DNA of 64,000 bases, from NCBI GenBank assembly GCA_029248525.1, contig JAQWJE010000046.1:1-64000 (forward strand). The letters run 5' to 3'. Under the pieces are notes generated by a model, which worked only from the letters and a program-made list of their open reading frames with translations, ran no database searches and was not told the origin of the DNA. The stretch is from Candidatus Binatia bacterium. Its GTDB lineage: Bacteria > Desulfobacterota > Binatia > UBA12015. Positions within the stretch are counted from its first letter, which is position 1. Every line of letters begins with the position of its first letter. The position numbers and the translations under genes were made by a program. Shown piece by piece: positions 55,395-64,000 of this stretch.

Positions 55395-56843
55395 TTATTC
55401 GGCCAGAATCCGCTCCGCGGCCAAACGTCCCGCTCGGGCAGCCGCACCCGACCCCGTCGAGGGCATCCCGGGCAAGCGAACTTCGGCATTCGCCAGCCGG
55501 ACACCTCCAATACCGGGAACGGTTTCGGGCAAGGTGCCCGCAAGAAGAGGGTCCGCTCCATCCTCGTCTGCGAGCCAATGATGCTCCCATTCGATCGAGG
55601 CGCTGGCACCCGGCAGCATCAGTTCCAAAGCGGCGCGCAAGCGTTCGCCGGTACCTTCGATAGCGGCCGCATCACGGATTCCGGCGGCTGGCAGCGCGGC
55701 CCGACCCAGCACGAGAGCTCGGCCGGGAGGCGCAACCCGCGGGGCAAGGGCACTGGCCCGGAACAAGGAAAGGCGCTCGCCTGCGGAGAGCGACAGGTCT
55801 CCCGACCCGGGAACCGCGTCGAGAACCACGGGCGCGTCAGCAAGCGCCTCGACGTCGGATGCCTTGATGCCCCAGGCCACCCCGAGCGAATGACCAAGAT
55901 TACCGGCGACCGTCCCCTGAAGGAAATCCTGCGCCTCTCCGGGAATCAGGTCGAGACAATCGTGTCGGGGCATCGCCAAAACCACGGCCTTGGACTCGAT
56001 GGCCTCGAGGAAGGGCTGTTCTTCGCGGCAGACAGCCAACCCCACGCACCGCCCCTCTTCCAGAGCCAGTCCCACCGCCTGGGTTCCGAGGCGCAACTCT
56101 CCACCAGCCTCCAGCAAACTGTCCACCAGTGCTCCGATGACGCCTTGGGCTCCCGCAATAGGTGCGTCACCGAAACTCACCAACCGATGCACGGGGTCCG
56201 CGCCGAGTACCCGAACGCGTCGCTCCAGTGCCGCGATACTGGCAGCTTCCGGGTTTTGCGAACCGAGAAGCATCGCGCTGCGAAGCAAGGCGTTCGCAAC
56301 CGGCTTTTCAATCTCCTCCCGAAGGATCCATTCGCTCAGAGTCGTATCGCGTTCGGCGGCAATCTCCTCATCACCCAGAGCAGAGAGCGTTGCGTATTGA
56401 TCTCCCATCCCTGCAAAGACCCGGGGGGGGATCCCGTAGAGCGATCGCACCGCGTCGAGAGTGGCGGGCGAAGGTACCGCTCCGGGAACCGGCAGCGGAA
56501 CGACTTTCCCCAGATGCCCCTCCTCATCCGTGGCCGCGACACGCAATTGGGTGCGAACATCAATATCCGCCAGAGCCGTATCCGCGACGCCCGCAAGCTT
56601 GAGCGATTCGGGCAGGTCGGGCGCCTCCCAGACCACCGGACCGAGGTCTACGGCATAGCCCTGAAACTGGGCCGTCTTGAGTCGCCCACCCGGGCGCCTC
56701 GCACGGTCCACGACAACCACCCGTTTCCCTGCTCGCGCCAGAACGGCAGCGCATACCAACCCTGAAAGACCCGCACCCACCACAATAACGTCGGTATCGC
56801 GAGAGGCCCCGCGGCGCTTCAACAACCAGGTGGGGAGGCTCAT
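55395..56843 (-). CDS. FAD-dependent amine oxidase/phytoene desaturase-like protein
   Basis: 482 aa. The N-terminal dinucleotide-binding motif VIVVGAGLSGLVCAAVLARAGKRVVVVDRARRPGGRLKT (about residues 19-57) defines the FAD monooxygenase/amine-oxidase superfamily (NAD(P)-binding_8 type). The C-terminal GIGGVRLANAEVRLPGMPSTGSGAAARAGRLAAERIL resembles the FAD-closing end of protoporphyrinogen oxidases and phytoene desaturases. Substrate unclear; could be an isoprenoid, porphyrin or amine. It overlaps the preceding lipoprotein gene by ATGA. A 187-base gap to the 55.2-kb gene holds nothing recognisable. Confidence 0.82.
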   Translation of the reverse strand: MSLPTWLLKRRGASRDTDVIVVGAGLSGLVCAAVLARAGKRVVVVDRARRPGGRLKTAQFQGYAVDLGPVVWEAPDLPESLKLAGVADTALADIDVRTQLRVAATDEEGHLGKVVPLPVPGAVPSPATLDAVRSLYGIPPRVFAGMGDQYATLSALGDEEIAAERDTTLSEWILREEIEKPVANALLRSAMLLGSQNPEAASIAALERRVRVLGADPVHRLVSFGDAPIAGAQGVIGALVDSLLEAGGELRLGTQAVGLALEEGRCVGLAVCREEQPFLEAIESKAVVLAMPRHDCLDLIPGEAQDFLQGTVAGNLGHSLGVAWGIKASDVEALADAPVVLDAVPGSGDLSLSAGERLSLFRASALAPRVAPPGRALVLGRAALPAAGIRDAAAIEGTGERLRAALELMLPGASASIEWEHHWLADEDGADPLLAGTLPETVPGIGGVRLANAEVRLPGMPSTGSGAAARAGRLAAERILAE

Positions 56844-57256
56844 CGCTTCTCCCCCTCGCGATCCGCTGCAAGCTGAAGTCTCTGCGGGTCGCCGGTAAGG
56901 ACCTGCAACGGACCTCCGAGATCCGTCACGCGCCCGATCACCCAGACGTCCTGATCACTGAACTTCTGCAAAAACTTCTCGGCATCCACGAGGAGCAGTG
57001 GCGGAACGACGACGATCTCCACCGCGGGCTTCACGTCCCCCGCAACCGGAAAAATCAGTTTCCCACGCTCGGATCGACCAGGCCCGGTGCGCGCCATGAG
57101 AGTCACCAGGTCCCCCAGGTAGGCGCCCAGATCGGGAGCCTCGACCGTCGGCGGTGGCGCCACCAGCCCCAGAGGGCCGACTTCCGGATCTTGAGACACA
57201 ACTGGGGCACAAGCGGCGACAACGGAAAACAGAATCAGAAAAATTCGCTCACGCAT
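56840..57256 (-). CDS. Small lipoprotein of unknown function
   Basis: 138 aa. The signal MRERIFLILFSVVAAC ends in a lipobox (VAAC, Cys about 16). The mature domain is about 120 residues with AEKFLQKFSDQDVWVIGRVTDLGGPLQVLTGDP near the end, and no family I can name. Its stop overlaps the FAD-oxidoreductase start by 4 bases, so the pair is translated together. It starts 55 bases downstream of the end of the polysaccharide operon on the same strand, so it could also be read from there. Confidence 0.65.
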   Translation of the reverse strand: MRERIFLILFSVVAACAPVVSQDPEVGPLGLVAPPPTVEAPDLGAYLGDLVTLMARTGPGRSERGKLIFPVAGDVKPAVEIVVVPPLLLVDAEKFLQKFSDQDVWVIGRVTDLGGPLQVLTGDPQRLQLAADREGEKR

Positions 57257-57311
57257 ACCGTTCCCTTACCCTTCGAGCATGAATCCGTCGAAAGAAAATC
57301 GTCGCATTTTC

Positions 57312-58769
57312 TCATACCCCCCGACGGGTAATCAAGGTCCGCACAGTCTCGGCCATGATCCGCAGATCCAGCTGCAGCGAATAGTTATGAATATAGGCGA
57401 GGTCATACTTCAGCTTATAGGCTGGCGAGGTACTGTACTCACCTCGAACCTGCGCGAGCCCTGAAAGTCCCGGTTTGACCAGCCATCGTTCAGCGTAGCC
57501 GGGAATTTCGCGAACCATCGCCTCGGTCAGTTCCGGGCGTTCGGGCCGGGGCCCGACCAGACTCATTGTGCCGTTCAAAACATTAAGCAACTGGGGAATC
57601 TCATCGATGCGGGTGGCCCGCAGGAAACGCCCCACACCAATCACACGGGAGTCATCCGGGGTCGCGAGAACTGCCCCCACACCATCTTCCGCCCCCTCCC
57701 GCATCGTTCGCAGTTTATAGATAATAAATTCGGCGCCGCCTTTGCCCACGCGACGCTGCCTGAACAAAACGGGGCCCGACGAAGAGATGCGAATCGCAAG
57801 GCAGGCGCCGAGAAGGACCGGAAGAGAGACCACCAAAAGTAAAATCGCCAGCGAAAAATCAACCCCCGACTTCAATGAAAATCCAAAGCGCCGCTCGGGG
57901 TTCCGGGAGACGTCGATCATGGGAACGTTTTCCACCGAGACACCGGTCAATCGGCCAACCAGCAACTCATGAAAAGACGGGACGACCGCAACCAACGCGC
58001 GCGGGACCCCTTCGGTCTCTCGCAGCACACCTTCAAGAATCTTGTCTTTCCACGACTCGGCGGGTGCCACGATCACCTTGTCCAGCGCACCCGAGCGCAC
58101 TTCCCGGCCAAGGTCCTGCACCGTACCGAGCCAGCGGAGGTCCGAGCCCTTCACTTTCTCGCCAGGCTCGGCGGGGCCATCGGAACGCACCGCACCGACG
58201 ATCCGAAGCGGTTCCCCCGCCCCGCTCTGCGCCCGCAGGATGCTCTCCAACTCGCAGATCTCCATTTCCGGACCCACCAGCGCCACCCGCAGAACTCGAG
58301 AACCCGACCAGAGAACCTGGTGAGCAAAGATCCGAAACCCGACCAGCAGGATCATATTGAACAAACTGAAAAGCAGGAGGACCGAGCGAGGGAGTTGCAT
58401 CCCGCCGGCAAAGAAGAACCACGCCGAAATCAACAGGAGCTGAAAGACGGCCATCAAACCGACCGCAAGAGTCGCCTCACGCGGCCGGCGAAGAAATGCG
58501 GGATCGTAAAGACCGGAGAAAAAAAGCAGAGGCAACTGGGTGAGCAAGCCAATCGCGAGCGAACCCTGCAACAGTTGCATCCGGTCGATCGGCAACAGAT
58601 GTTGTGTCCAGGGGAAGGGAATCGATACCCGCAGGAGAAAAGCCAACCCGAAAGCCAGAGGTACGGCGAGCGCATCGAGGAGAAGAAGAACCAGAATCAG
58701 CCGGGAATCCAGATGTCCCAAAACCTTCGCGCGCCGCAAACGCCTGGCGAATCGCTCAGATGCCTTCAT
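57312..58769 (-). CDS. Polyprenyl-phosphate sugar-1-phosphate transferase (initiating)
   Basis: 485 aa from ATG 58769, chosen because it overlaps the GT2 stop as ATGA; the frame extends to 59228 but that sequence is antisense to the next gene. Four or five membrane helices (about residues 20-150) and a Rossmann-like CoA-binding type domain are followed by the catalytic bacterial sugar transferase domain: SGPVLFRQRRVGKGGAEF, YKLRTMRE (about 345), FLRATRIDEIPQLLNVLNGTMSLVGPRPERPE (about 385) and KPGLSGLAQVRGEY. It transfers a sugar-1-phosphate to undecaprenyl phosphate, starting a surface polysaccharide. Last gene of the leftward EPS operon. Confidence 0.92.
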   Translation of the reverse strand: MKASERFARRLRRAKVLGHLDSRLILVLLLLDALAVPLAFGLAFLLRVSIPFPWTQHLLPIDRMQLLQGSLAIGLLTQLPLLFFSGLYDPAFLRRPREATLAVGLMAVFQLLLISAWFFFAGGMQLPRSVLLLFSLFNMILLVGFRIFAHQVLWSGSRVLRVALVGPEMEICELESILRAQSGAGEPLRIVGAVRSDGPAEPGEKVKGSDLRWLGTVQDLGREVRSGALDKVIVAPAESWKDKILEGVLRETEGVPRALVAVVPSFHELLVGRLTGVSVENVPMIDVSRNPERRFGFSLKSGVDFSLAILLLVVSLPVLLGACLAIRISSSGPVLFRQRRVGKGGAEFIIYKLRTMREGAEDGVGAVLATPDDSRVIGVGRFLRATRIDEIPQLLNVLNGTMSLVGPRPERPELTEAMVREIPGYAERWLVKPGLSGLAQVRGEYSTSPAYKLKYDLAYIHNYSLQLDLRIMAETVRTLITRRGV

Positions 58770-59824
58770 GAGGTACCGCACATGGTTTCCCACCAACGGA
58801 GCACACCGAACTCTCGTGCGAGTTTCTGTTGCTCCTCGCGATAGCGTTGCTGAGGAATTTCGACACGCCAGGGTTCCTGAAATAAAGGCATCAGCTCGAC
58901 ATCCGAGCGGCGGCGGCGATGTGCGAGCGTGCGGCCACGACGACGCGCTTCGGGGAGCGCAGCCATCGCCCCAAGCCGACCTCGGTCGCAAGCCTCGGAA
59001 CGGTCGGGGTCGCATTGCGCGCGCAGGTCTTGGAGCGCCAGCGCATAACTGAAGATTCGGGAGGCATTCCGGGGTTCGAAATTCTTCAGGATCGACAGCA
59101 GAGCATTGCGCTCCAACAAGGAGAATCGACCGGCAGGCCCCAGCACAGCCTCGCTGGCATGCCCCTGATGAAAGCAACGAGCCTCGGGCGTCCATACCAC
59201 GGATTCGCCCAAAGCCTGTAGTCGCCACCCAAGATCGACGTCCTCGTAGTAGGCAAAATACGCCGGATCGAAGCCACCTGACCCAATAAATTTTTCCTTG
59301 ACAACCAGCATGGCGCCCCCGGAGGCGAACAACGTATCTTCAATCGAGGCGCAGCCCTCCAGAGCAGCAACCGGCAGCCCATGGCGACGAGGCGCGGCAT
59401 GGCCGGAAAAAGCCAGTGAACCACCAGCGAATTCGATGACATCACCCATAGCCGTCAGAACGCATGCCCCCACACACGCGGCTCCGGTACTTTCATGAAC
59501 TTCGACGAGGGCTCGCAGGAACCCGGGATCAAAGGTCATATCGTCATTCACCAAACAAACGAGATCCGTGCGAGCTCGCTCCACAAGGCCATTGCACGGA
59601 CCAGCGAACCCACGATTCGCTTCCACCGTCCAGACATCGGCAGCGGGATGCCGACGCGCCGCCCAGGGTGCGACCGCGTCCGGCGAGCCATTATCGTGAA
59701 TCAGCACCTCGATTCGGTCGAGCGGATAGTCCAGCCCCCCAAGAGACCCCAGACATTGCTCGAGCAAAGCGGGCCCCGTGCACGTCACTACTCCGATCGA
59801 GACCTTCGGCCAGACCCGCGTCAC
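58766..59824 (-). CDS. Family 2 glycosyltransferase
   Basis: 352 aa, GT-A fold. The nucleotide-sugar region begins IGVVTCTGPALLEQCLGSL, the GT2 block VEVLIHDNGSPD then NDDMTFDPGFLRALVE (DxD-like NDD, about residue 93), and a later YEDVDLGWRLQALGE (about 192) with the catalytic base region. The C-terminal tail is polar and variable. It adds a sugar to the growing lipid-linked saccharide or to another acceptor, which the sequence does not show. Start overlaps the upstream methyltransferase end by 4 bases, and the stop overlaps the sugar transferase start. Confidence 0.9.
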   Translation of the reverse strand: MTRVWPKVSIGVVTCTGPALLEQCLGSLGGLDYPLDRIEVLIHDNGSPDAVAPWAARRHPAADVWTVEANRGFAGPCNGLVERARTDLVCLVNDDMTFDPGFLRALVEVHESTGAACVGACVLTAMGDVIEFAGGSLAFSGHAAPRRHGLPVAALEGCASIEDTLFASGGAMLVVKEKFIGSGGFDPAYFAYYEDVDLGWRLQALGESVVWTPEARCFHQGHASEAVLGPAGRFSLLERNALLSILKNFEPRNASRIFSYALALQDLRAQCDPDRSEACDRGRLGAMAALPEARRRGRTLAHRRRRSDVELMPLFQEPWRVEIPQQRYREEQQKLAREFGVLRWWETMCGTS

Positions 59825-61656
59825 GACTCCTCCTCGATCGAACTCGGTATGCGAGACGCGGGCAAGGCCTCGTGCCAGCGCCGCAGGGGCTCCAGATCTG
59901 GCGGACTTTCCGCGGAGAGATTGGCAAGGACTCCTTTGAGATCACGTGCGTGACGGTCGATGACGAGCAGGTGCCGATAGGAAGGCTCGCACGTACCACC
60001 AAGACCATACGTTCCGTTGATCTCTCGATTGGAGGCCAGCCATTCCAGGCCCTGTCCGGGGTGAGACCATCTGGCGCTGATCACCTGAGCCATCTCCCAG
60101 ACCGGCAAATAGCCCGAAGGGAGTACTGTCACGCTGGCGCCCTGTTCTCGGAAAAATTCCTCGGTGGTTGCCAGACACGGGTGTCCCAGATCCAGATGCT
60201 CGGCGAGGAAGGTATGGTCATACGCATAATCGCGCGCAATCAGTTCGCGCAGGTTCTGATCCGCCTGCACGACCTCCGGTGAAACGAAGGGAACGCCCAA
60301 TAAAAATAGATCGCCGGTCACGCGCCAGGCCTCTTCCAACCATGCACTTCGTTGTGCTTCGGGGACATGCTCCAGGACGTCCAGCGAAACGACAATCGGA
60401 AAGTGCCGGTCGGGAAAGGGAATCCCCGCCGCAGCGTCAATGGTTCGATGCCCCGGATGGTCGATCGGACGCGTATCCAGAACCGTGGCTTCGTGCCGCG
60501 GAAAGAAGTCTCCGGCCCAGGCAAGATGCCCCTCCCCACCCCCCATCGTACCGCCGATATCAAGAAGCCGCGCCGATGGCCGAACCAGGCGGTCCAGGAC
60601 GGCTGCCGCCAGCGCATAACGCTCATGAAGATCGAACGGGAGCTGCAGGATCAACTCGCTCGATGTCGCTGCCCTGGCATGAAATGCAAGCGTGTGGATC
60701 GTGGTCCAGCCCGTCGGAACGAGCACTTGGAGCTCATGACCCCCACTGGGCAAGAGGAACCGAAGAGGCTTGTTCTTCTCCAATTCTCCCAGAAGGATGC
60801 CGGCCAGACGCATCCCGACGGGCTCGTCGATGGATCCGTACAATTCGATAGCGAGAGGTTCGCGACCGTCGTTGACCAGGTATAGCTTGGCTTGATTCTC
60901 CACCCCACGGCCCGTCGCCGGAGCCGGCGTCTCGAAACCTTCTCGCAAGGTCACGCGAAGAGCATCCGATCCCTCGATCTCCAGAATCGACTCTTCCTTG
61001 CCCAGCGCGTCCCAGCATATGGATGGGCGCGGGCCTCGAAGCCGGCCTACGACTTCGAGATTATAAGGCGCCTGGAAGAAGCGAAAGGACGCGTTCAGGC
61101 CAAGGTCACTGAATGCTTCCAGCCACCAGCTCGGCACCTCCTCGGAGATATGCGTACTCTCCTCTGCGGCAAAGCGGATCGGATCGGGCGTGGTCACCAC
61201 CAACAAGCCGCCCGGGCGCAAGAGACTGGCCGCTTCCCGCAGAACAGCCCGGGGGTCGGGAACGTGCTCGAGAATATCAAACGCGGTCACAATATCGAAA
61301 GAACGTGGCGCGAAAGGAAGCGTTTCGCCAAGTCCCGCGACGAGGTTCAGATTCTTGCCCGGATGAGAGCGCCGCGACTCTCGCAACGCATAACGACTGA
61401 CATCGACACCAAAGGAGCGGAAGCCTGCTGCGCTCGCCTGATCGACGAGGAAGCCGAAGGCACACCCCAAATCCAGCCAGGCCGCCCCCTCACCGGCCTC
61501 TCGACGCAGAAAGGGCAGCCAATGCGACCAGTCTGCGTGCACCTGAGCGTAGCCCTCTTCCGAGAAACCACTCGTCTCTCCATGAAAGTAGGCTTCTCCG
61601 TACCGTTCCTGAAGAACGGCGGAGGAGACCTCGGAGCACTGCTTCGCAGACGGCAT
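59821..61656 (-). CDS. Protein with two SAM-methyltransferase domains
   Basis: 611 aa. The first methyltransferase (about residues 55-180) has AWLDLGCAFGFLVDQA (motif I), SFGVDVSRYAL and FDIVTAFDILEHVPDP. The second (about 355-470) has RLLDIGGTMGGGEGHLAW, ATVLDTRPI and FPIVVSLDVLEHVPEAQ. Between them is a region without a recognised motif. The two motif sets differ in sequence, so this looks like a fusion of two distinct methyltransferases rather than a recent tandem copy. In a polysaccharide operon, sugar O- or N-methylation is the reasonable role. It overlaps the GT2 start by ATGA. Confidence 0.85.
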   Translation of the reverse strand: MPSAKQCSEVSSAVLQERYGEAYFHGETSGFSEEGYAQVHADWSHWLPFLRREAGEGAAWLDLGCAFGFLVDQASAAGFRSFGVDVSRYALRESRRSHPGKNLNLVAGLGETLPFAPRSFDIVTAFDILEHVPDPRAVLREAASLLRPGGLLVVTTPDPIRFAAEESTHISEEVPSWWLEAFSDLGLNASFRFFQAPYNLEVVGRLRGPRPSICWDALGKEESILEIEGSDALRVTLREGFETPAPATGRGVENQAKLYLVNDGREPLAIELYGSIDEPVGMRLAGILLGELEKNKPLRFLLPSGGHELQVLVPTGWTTIHTLAFHARAATSSELILQLPFDLHERYALAAAVLDRLVRPSARLLDIGGTMGGGEGHLAWAGDFFPRHEATVLDTRPIDHPGHRTIDAAAGIPFPDRHFPIVVSLDVLEHVPEAQRSAWLEEAWRVTGDLFLLGVPFVSPEVVQADQNLRELIARDYAYDHTFLAEHLDLGHPCLATTEEFFREQGASVTVLPSGYLPVWEMAQVISARWSHPGQGLEWLASNREINGTYGLGGTCEPSYRHLLVIDRHARDLKGVLANLSAESPPDLEPLRRWHEALPASRIPSSIEEES

Positions 61657-61670
61657 CAGTCAAAAAGAAA

Positions 61671-64000
61671 CTACTGAGGTCGGCGCCCATCAGCAAACCG
61701 CAGCCGTCCTGCGAAAAGCAACCAGATCAGCAGGCTGGCCCCGGAGACCCAGAGGCCCCAATGAACGCTGCGAGGGGCGTAGAGGACTTTCACTTCGAGC
61801 GAACCCGGCGGAACTCGAAAGCCCAGCAAGGCTCCATTCACTTGTTGCGTGGGCAGCACCTCGCCTCCTGCTCTGGCCTCGAACCCGGCCGCCGCCAGGC
61901 GACTGACGACCAGCAAGCCGCCTGGGCCTTCTGCCTGCAGCAGCATCGCATTCGGGCCATCTTGCAAGACGGCGACTTCGGCGCCACCTCGAGCCTCGGC
62001 GATCGCCGGACCGACCACGCAGGCCGAGGCTCCGCCGTGTCGTCTCACGCAGGAAAAAACCTCTTCGGACGTTCTCACCGAGACGACTCGATCAGCAAAA
62101 TAAGCAGCTCCCAAAGCATCGCGCCTCTCGTAGAGATAGAGGCCGTCCCCGACGTAGCGGAGAATCAACTGATCGAATGCGGCGCTCCGGTGCACGAGAT
62201 CCTGCTCCTCATGTCGACTTTCCGCACCTTGACCCGGCGACAAACCGACGCCGCCGACAAAAACCCGCGTTGGCTTCGGAGCTGTCAGAGACACAACCAG
62301 CGAAGCCGACGCAGAGGGCGGCATCTCAGAAATTTCGATCTCCAGGTCCCGCCAGCCATCATCGTCCGGAGCAAGAACAAGCTGCTTTTGATTGGATGCG
62401 AGAACCTTTCCGTCGTGCCGGGCCGAGACCCGTGCCTGGACCTCGCTTGGCTCCCCTGTGGTAAACCCGGCGACGAGGTGGGTCGACAACTCGCTCAAAT
62501 CGAATTCCAACTCGCAGGGCGTCTCGCAGATCCAATGGAATCGTTCGTCATCGCCGCGACGCGTGCGTCCCCCGAACAAATAGGCCGTCGAAAAACGATG
62601 CGCCTCGAGGTGCGCAAATAATCTTACCGTGCGCTCTCCGACGCTCATCGCGCGAACCGCACCGGGTAGTTGCGCCAACTCCAGCCGGTCCGGGCTGAGA
62701 ATCCATCGCAAATTCGCGGAGGGCCCACCCGCCCCCGTGGCCACCAGCAAGGGGTCCGGGTCGGCCAATACCCATGTAATCCCCTCGCTGGGAGCGAGCG
62801 TTCGCTGCACGAACTCCCAAGTGCGTGCGGGGGTCAGAACATCGATGGAGCGAAGATCACGGAACCCGAGCGCGCCGGAAACCAGAGGCGGCGCGAGCGA
62901 TACGGCGCCACTGAGGCGACCCGGGGTCTCTCGATTCAATTCCCGGAGGGCCGTCACCCAGGGGGCGGGTGCATAGGGATTGGTTCGAACCGGCCATGCC
63001 CGCGGCACGAGGAAAAGCATCTCCGCGCCCACCAAAAGAAACGCCAGAAGCCGACCGCTTGTCGGTAATGCCTCGAGCCCGCGCGCGGCGAGCAATCCGC
63101 ATGCAAGATAGAGGGGAAAACTATATTTGATCCACTGCACAGATCCGAGCAAAGGCACATCGGATAGAGGCAGGGGAAGCCCGCCAAAAATCCGCGCGAG
63201 ATAGATCGCGACGGTGGCCAGCCACACGAGCACCAGAGCTTCGCGATACCCTCGCAAAGCACCGTAGGCTGCCAGCACAAGCACCGAGACCCCCAACCAC
63301 GGGAGACCGGCCGGCACGAGACTCTCCGGAAGAGCCCAGGGCCCCGCCAGCGAAACGATTTGCGCGAAAGGAAGGGTCCATTCCGACTGCCCGCGACGAC
63401 CCGCTCCCACCAATCCGCTCGCCTGCGTCCAGGACTCCCAGAAGGGAAACAGGGCCACCGCGGCGAGCCCCATCCCCAGCAGTGTCCAGCCAAAAAGCCG
63501 TTGCCAATGGAGGCGCCCTCGCGAGGCCGGCACGCCGGCCAGAAGCCAGACCACTGCTGCCAATCCAGCCACCAGCGCGCTCTGGGGCTTCAATCCCAGA
63601 CACCCGGCCGCGACGGCCAGCGCCAGCAGCGGTCCCCCGGCCGGGACCTGCCGGATCAACGCCAAAGCTGCAGCCAGGGCCAGCGGGACAAACGCATCGA
63701 CATTCAGTGGATGGTGCTCAATCCACTGGACGGTTTGGCCGGAAAAAGCCACGGCGAGACCGGCACCCAGGGCCGGGAGAAACCGAAATCCGAATTCCCG
63801 GGCGAGCAAGACGGTTGCCCAGCCCAAAAAGAGCACCCGAGCCAGCCAGGCAAAGTCCTGCATCCGGCTCGATGGAGCCAGAGCGACCGGAATCGAGAAG
63901 GGAGACAGCACAGCCGCATTGGGATTGCCCAATAGCGGCATACCCAGCCCTTCCCTGTCGTTCCATAGCGGCCAGGCGCCCGCACGCAGCGAAGCCCCGA
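61671..64000 (-). CDS. YfhO-like polytopic membrane protein (5' end beyond window)
   Basis: At least 775 residues; the frame stays open to the window edge at 64000, so the true start is upstream. The N-terminal part encoded near the edge includes GAWPLWNDREGLGMPLLGNPNAAVL, a pattern typical of YfhO and related GT-C-type membrane proteins. About ten hydrophobic helices follow, then a large periplasmic section. The C-terminal end returns to a helix (HWGLWVSGASLLIWLLFAG). YfhO proteins are linked to glycosylation of lipids or polysaccharides. First gene visible of the leftward operon with the dual methyltransferase, GT2 and sugar transferase; the next gene starts 14 bases on. Confidence 0.85.
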   Translation of the reverse strand, partial: GASLRAGAWPLWNDREGLGMPLLGNPNAAVLSPFSIPVALAPSSRMQDFAWLARVLFLGWATVLLAREFGFRFLPALGAGLAVAFSGQTVQWIEHHPLNVDAFVPLALAAALALIRQVPAGGPLLALAVAAGCLGLKPQSALVAGLAAVVWLLAGVPASRGRLHWQRLFGWTLLGMGLAAVALFPFWESWTQASGLVGAGRRGQSEWTLPFAQIVSLAGPWALPESLVPAGLPWLGVSVLVLAAYGALRGYREALVLVWLATVAIYLARIFGGLPLPLSDVPLLGSVQWIKYSFPLYLACGLLAARGLEALPTSGRLLAFLLVGAEMLFLVPRAWPVRTNPYAPAPWVTALRELNRETPGRLSGAVSLAPPLVSGALGFRDLRSIDVLTPARTWEFVQRTLAPSEGITWVLADPDPLLVATGAGGPSANLRWILSPDRLELAQLPGAVRAMSVGERTVRLFAHLEAHRFSTAYLFGGRTRRGDDERFHWICETPCELEFDLSELSTHLVAGFTTGEPSEVQARVSARHDGKVLASNQKQLVLAPDDDGWRDLEIEISEMPPSASASLVVSLTAPKPTRVFVGGVGLSPGQGAESRHEEQDLVHRSAAFDQLILRYVGDGLYLYERRDALGAAYFADRVVSVRTSEEVFSCVRRHGGASACVVGPAIAEARGGAEVAVLQDGPNAMLLQAEGPGGLLVVSRLAAAGFEARAGGEVLPTQQVNGALLGFRVPPGSLEVKVLYAPRSVHWGLWVSGASLLIWLLFAGRLRFADGRRPQ

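Noticed and set aside
58770-59228. Extension of the sugar transferase frame upstream of 58769
   Set aside because: It overlaps the whole 3' part of the GT2 gene in another frame and lacks membrane or family features; ATG 58769 has the ATGA overlap seen elsewhere in this operon.

Overview
The window is about 64 kb of a high-GC, densely coding bacterial chromosome. It holds roughly 52 protein genes, a tmRNA, and no insertion sequences, phage genes, CRISPR arrays, tRNAs or rRNAs that I can see. Gene content points to an aerobic, Gram-negative lipid or hydrocarbon degrader. It includes several acyl-CoA dehydrogenases, enoyl-CoA hydratases, an ETF pair with an ETF:menaquinone oxidoreductase-like protein, an F420-type (LLM) oxidoreductase, a PhyH dioxygenase, a haloalkane dehalogenase homologue, DUF3604 proteins, many lipoproteins and a YejABEF-type transporter. 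This fits the former Deltaproteobacteria (Myxococcota or Desulfobacterota/Binatota-like lineages), but that placement is inference from gene content, not from a marker phylogeny.

Layout. 0.2-0.6 kb: ssrA (tmRNA, minus strand); its partner smpB lies at 16.2 kb. 0.7-4 kb: a lipid-anchored sulfatase-superfamily protein and a sulfotransferase. 4-10.2 kb, minus strand: small DUF1330 and DUF2007 proteins, a propeller-type lipoprotein, and an acyl-CoA operon (two acyl-CoA dehydrogenases, enoyl-CoA hydratase, nitronate monooxygenase-like protein). This operon is divergent from a TetR regulator across a nested palindromic operator. The plus strand continues with the dehalogenase homologue, DUF3604 and PhyH genes. 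15-19.4 kb: LLM oxidoreductase, smpB, and a pantothenate locus in which panB and panC are one continuous gene followed by panD. 19.4-20.1 kb is the only long gene-poor stretch. 20-25.8 kb: PKD lipoprotein, N-formylglutamate amidohydrolase family protein, IclR regulator, etfBA, a crotonase, a SnoaL-like protein and an orphan ribbon-helix-helix protein. 25.9-35 kb: second DUF3604 protein, SDR, the ETF:quinone oxidoreductase-like protein, DUF192, DAHP synthase, ApaG and an iron alcohol dehydrogenase.

35-46 kb: aminoglycoside-phosphotransferase-like kinase, then a yejA-yejB-yejEF transporter operon in which the second permease and both ATPase domains are one polypeptide, NUDIX, HAD, and an ArsR-methyltransferase fusion next to ahcY with a recognisable promoter and operator. 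46-54 kb: transketolase-like enzyme, a lipoprotein, a GWD-repeat periplasmic protein, and a tight acyl-CoA dehydrogenase-acs-cysS operon. 54-57 kb: a sigma-54-activator-like AAA+ protein that has lost its key motifs and sits behind a well-formed -24/-12 promoter, a small helical protein, an FAD oxidoreductase and a lipoprotein. 57-64 kb: a surface-polysaccharide operon read leftward (YfhO-like membrane protein running off the window, two-headed methyltransferase, GT2, polyprenyl-phosphate sugar transferase), mostly with ATGA overlaps.

How they work together. Electrons from the acyl-CoA dehydrogenases would pass to EtfAB and then to the membrane oxidoreductase at 29.4 kb and the quinone pool; crotonases and the SDR continue beta-oxidation-like steps. 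ArsR-methyltransferase plus AhcY clear S-adenosylhomocysteine. The most unusual features are the PanB-PanC and YejE-YejF fusions, the degenerate enhancer-binding-like AAA+ protein with its own sigma-54 promoter, and the nested TetR operator.
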